DNA from: Pseudomonadota bacterium | GTDB lineage: Bacteria > Pseudomonadota > Alphaproteobacteria > Rhizobiales > Xanthobacteraceae | Assembly: GCA_023392205.1 (NCBI GenBank) | Contig: JAEVZN010000535.1 | Coordinates: 1 to 6,422 of the forward strand | Length of the DNA stretch: 6,422 bases | Direction of reading: 5' to 3' | Part shown: in pieces, positions 5,095 to 6,422 of the stretch | How positions within the stretch are numbered: the first letter of the stretch is position 1 | How the letters are laid out: every line of letters begins with the position of its first letter | Notes under the pieces: generated by a model | Database searches by the model: none | Told to the model about the DNA's origin: nothing | The model's input: only the letters and a program-made list of their open reading frames with translations | Program-made: the position numbers and the translations under genes

Positions 5095-6422
5095 CTACGC
5101 CGCGATCTTCACGTATTCAAATTCGCCGGGCTTGTTGTCGATGCCGACCTTGGGCGGCGAGATCCAGCCAGCAAACTTGCCAGGTTCGGTCACCGGCGTC
5201 ATCAATGCTTCGATGAAGTCGCCATCCGCCTTCGACGGCAGCCATTGATCGCGCATCTTCGCCCAGTCGGCATCTGTCAGCACAATGCCGGTCGGCGATG
5301 CATGCACGTCCTTGAACTCGCCGACATGGCGATGGAAGGCGACATGCGGCAATTCCAGACGGAACTTGACGCCGGTCTTCTCGATCACCTTGTTCCAGCG
5401 CTCCACGCCCTTGGCGCAATCGGCCGTGTAATCGTCGCGCAGCCGCATGTTGAGCGCGGTCAGCGCCGGCTCGTCGACCAACTTGATCTCGCCATTCACC
5501 ATTTTCAGCACCGGATAGGTGTCGTTGGTCAGGCGATGATCGTCCTGAATGCGGGTCTCCTGATAGCGGCCCTTGATGCCGTTGTTATAAGCATTGGCGG
5601 CATTGGTGGAGACTTCCGAGCCGAACAGATCGAGCGACAGCGAGTAATGCAGGTTCAGCTTCTTCTGCACCGTCGGCAGGTCGATCACGCCGAGTGCGCG
5701 GACCTTCTCGATCTCGTTGGGATCGTCGATGCCGGCTTCGCGCATCGCCTCGCATGTGCGCTGCACGGTGCGGGAAATCCCGGTCTCGCCGACAAACATG
5801 TGATGCGCTTCTTCTGTCAGCATGAAGCGGCAGGTGCGCGACAGCGGATCGAAGCCCGATTGGGCGAGGCTTTCCAGCTGCATCTTGCCGTCACGGTCGG
5901 TGAAGAAAGTGAACATGAAGAAGGACAGCCAGTCCGGCGTCGCCTCGTTGAAGGCACCCAGCATGCGCGGCGCTTCCTCGGAGCCCGAGCGGCGGCGCAG
6001 CAGATCGTCGGCCTCGTCGCGTCCGTCACGGCCGAAATACTTGTGCAGGAGATAGACCATCGCCCAGAGATGGCGGCCTTCTTCGACGTTGACCTGAAAC
6101 AGATTGCGCATGTCGTAAAGCGACGGCGCGGTCTTGCCGAGATGGCGCTGCTGTTCGACCGAGGCGGGTTCGGTATCGCCCTGGATGACGATCAGGCGGC
6201 GCAGCAGCGCGCGATGCTCACCGGGCACTTCCTGCCAGGCCGGCTCGCCGAGATGCTGCCCGAAATTGACCTTGCGGCCTTCCTCGGCCGGCGCGAGCAG
6301 AACGCCCCAGCGATATTCGGGCATGCGCACATAATCGAACTTGGCCCAGCCCTTCGGATCGACCGACACGGCGGTGCGCAGATAAACGAGCGCCTCCTGG
6401 AAGCCTTCCGGCCCCATGTCGC
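5095..6422 (-). CDS. boxB: Benzoyl-CoA 2,3-epoxidase oxygenase component BoxB, 5' end outside window
   Basis: BoxB is the class I di-iron oxygenase that converts benzoyl-CoA, O2 and two electrons from BoxA to 2,3-epoxybenzoyl-CoA, the dearomatising step of the box pathway. The frame runs off the right edge; the first Met in it (6415-6417, in DMGPEGFQEALVYLRT) is internal to the family sequence, so about 37 N-terminal residues are missing of roughly 475. Numbered from that Met, the di-iron ligands are E83 (GDTEPAS), E113 and H116 (VEEGRHLW), D174 (FFTDRDG), and E203 and H206 (TEEAHHMF). Adding 37 gives E120, E150, H153, D211, E240 and H243, the ligand set I recall for Azoarcus evansii BoxB. 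All six are present and the frame is unbroken, so the enzyme should be active. It ends in TAG at 5095-5097, with a repeat cluster between it and boxA. Confidence 0.95.
   Translation of the reverse strand, partial: DMGPEGFQEALVYLRTAVSVDPKGWAKFDYVRMPEYRWGVLLAPAEEGRKVNFGQHLGEPAWQEVPGEHRALLRRLIVIQGDTEPASVEQQRHLGKTAPSLYDMRNLFQVNVEEGRHLWAMVYLLHKYFGRDGRDEADDLLRRRSGSEEAPRMLGAFNEATPDWLSFFMFTFFTDRDGKMQLESLAQSGFDPLSRTCRFMLTEEAHHMFVGETGISRTVQRTCEAMREAGIDDPNEIEKVRALGVIDLPTVQKKLNLHYSLSLDLFGSEVSTNAANAYNNGIKGRYQETRIQDDHRLTNDTYPVLKMVNGEIKLVDEPALTALNMRLRDDYTADCAKGVERWNKVIEKTGVKFRLELPHVAFHRHVGEFKDVHASPTGIVLTDADWAKMRDQWLPSKADGDFIEALMTPVTEPGKFAGWISPPKVGIDNKPGEFEYVKIAA

Noticed and set aside
6415..6417. ATG as the true start of boxB
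   Set aside because: The residues around it are internal to the family N-terminal region, and the six di-iron ligands align to known numbering only if about 37 residues precede it.

Overview
The window looks like the chromosome of an alphaproteobacterium of the Hyphomicrobiales (Bradyrhizobiaceae/Xanthobacteraceae-like, e.g. relatives of Rhodopseudomonas, Bradyrhizobium or Afipia). This is inferred from the high G+C, the protein sequences, and two kinds of short palindromic repeat that I recall as common between genes in that group. No RNA gene, transposase, CRISPR array or plasmid function is visible.

Layout, left to right. (1) Positions 1-2237, minus strand: a large FAD- and [4Fe-4S]-containing D-2-hydroxyacid dehydrogenase, 745 residues visible, cut off at the left edge. 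Its visible C-terminal end reads in frame through a palindromic repeat of the kind normally found between genes. (2) Positions 2238-2381: a 144-bp divergent control region with both ribosome binding sites and a perfect small hairpin. (3) Positions 2382-3590, plus strand: a class V PLP aminotransferase of the serine/alanine-glyoxylate type. (4) Positions 3591-3663: a convergent gap with a strong intrinsic terminator. (5) Positions 3664-4866, minus strand: boxA, the reductase of benzoyl-CoA 2,3-epoxidase. (6) Positions 4867-5094: a spacer almost filled by repeats: two inverted copies of a hairpin element, then a composite of two repeat families. (7) Positions 5095 to the right edge, minus strand: boxB, the di-iron oxygenase component, missing about 37 N-terminal residues.

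The right half belongs to the aerobic CoA-dependent ('box') benzoate pathway. BoxA passes electrons from NADPH through FAD and two [4Fe-4S] clusters to BoxB, which epoxidises benzoyl-CoA. BoxC and the benzoate-CoA ligase are not in the window; transcription enters boxB from the right, so they may lie there. The left half is a divergent pair that could interconvert glycolate or another 2-hydroxyacid, glyoxylate and glycine: the flavoprotein would make a 2-oxoacid such as glyoxylate, and the aminotransferase would use it. The terminator between the halves suggests two separate transcription units.

I see no new multi-gene system. The unusual content is in the repeats: one lies inside a reading frame next to a nine-base G run, and a nested cluster separates two genes whose products must work together.
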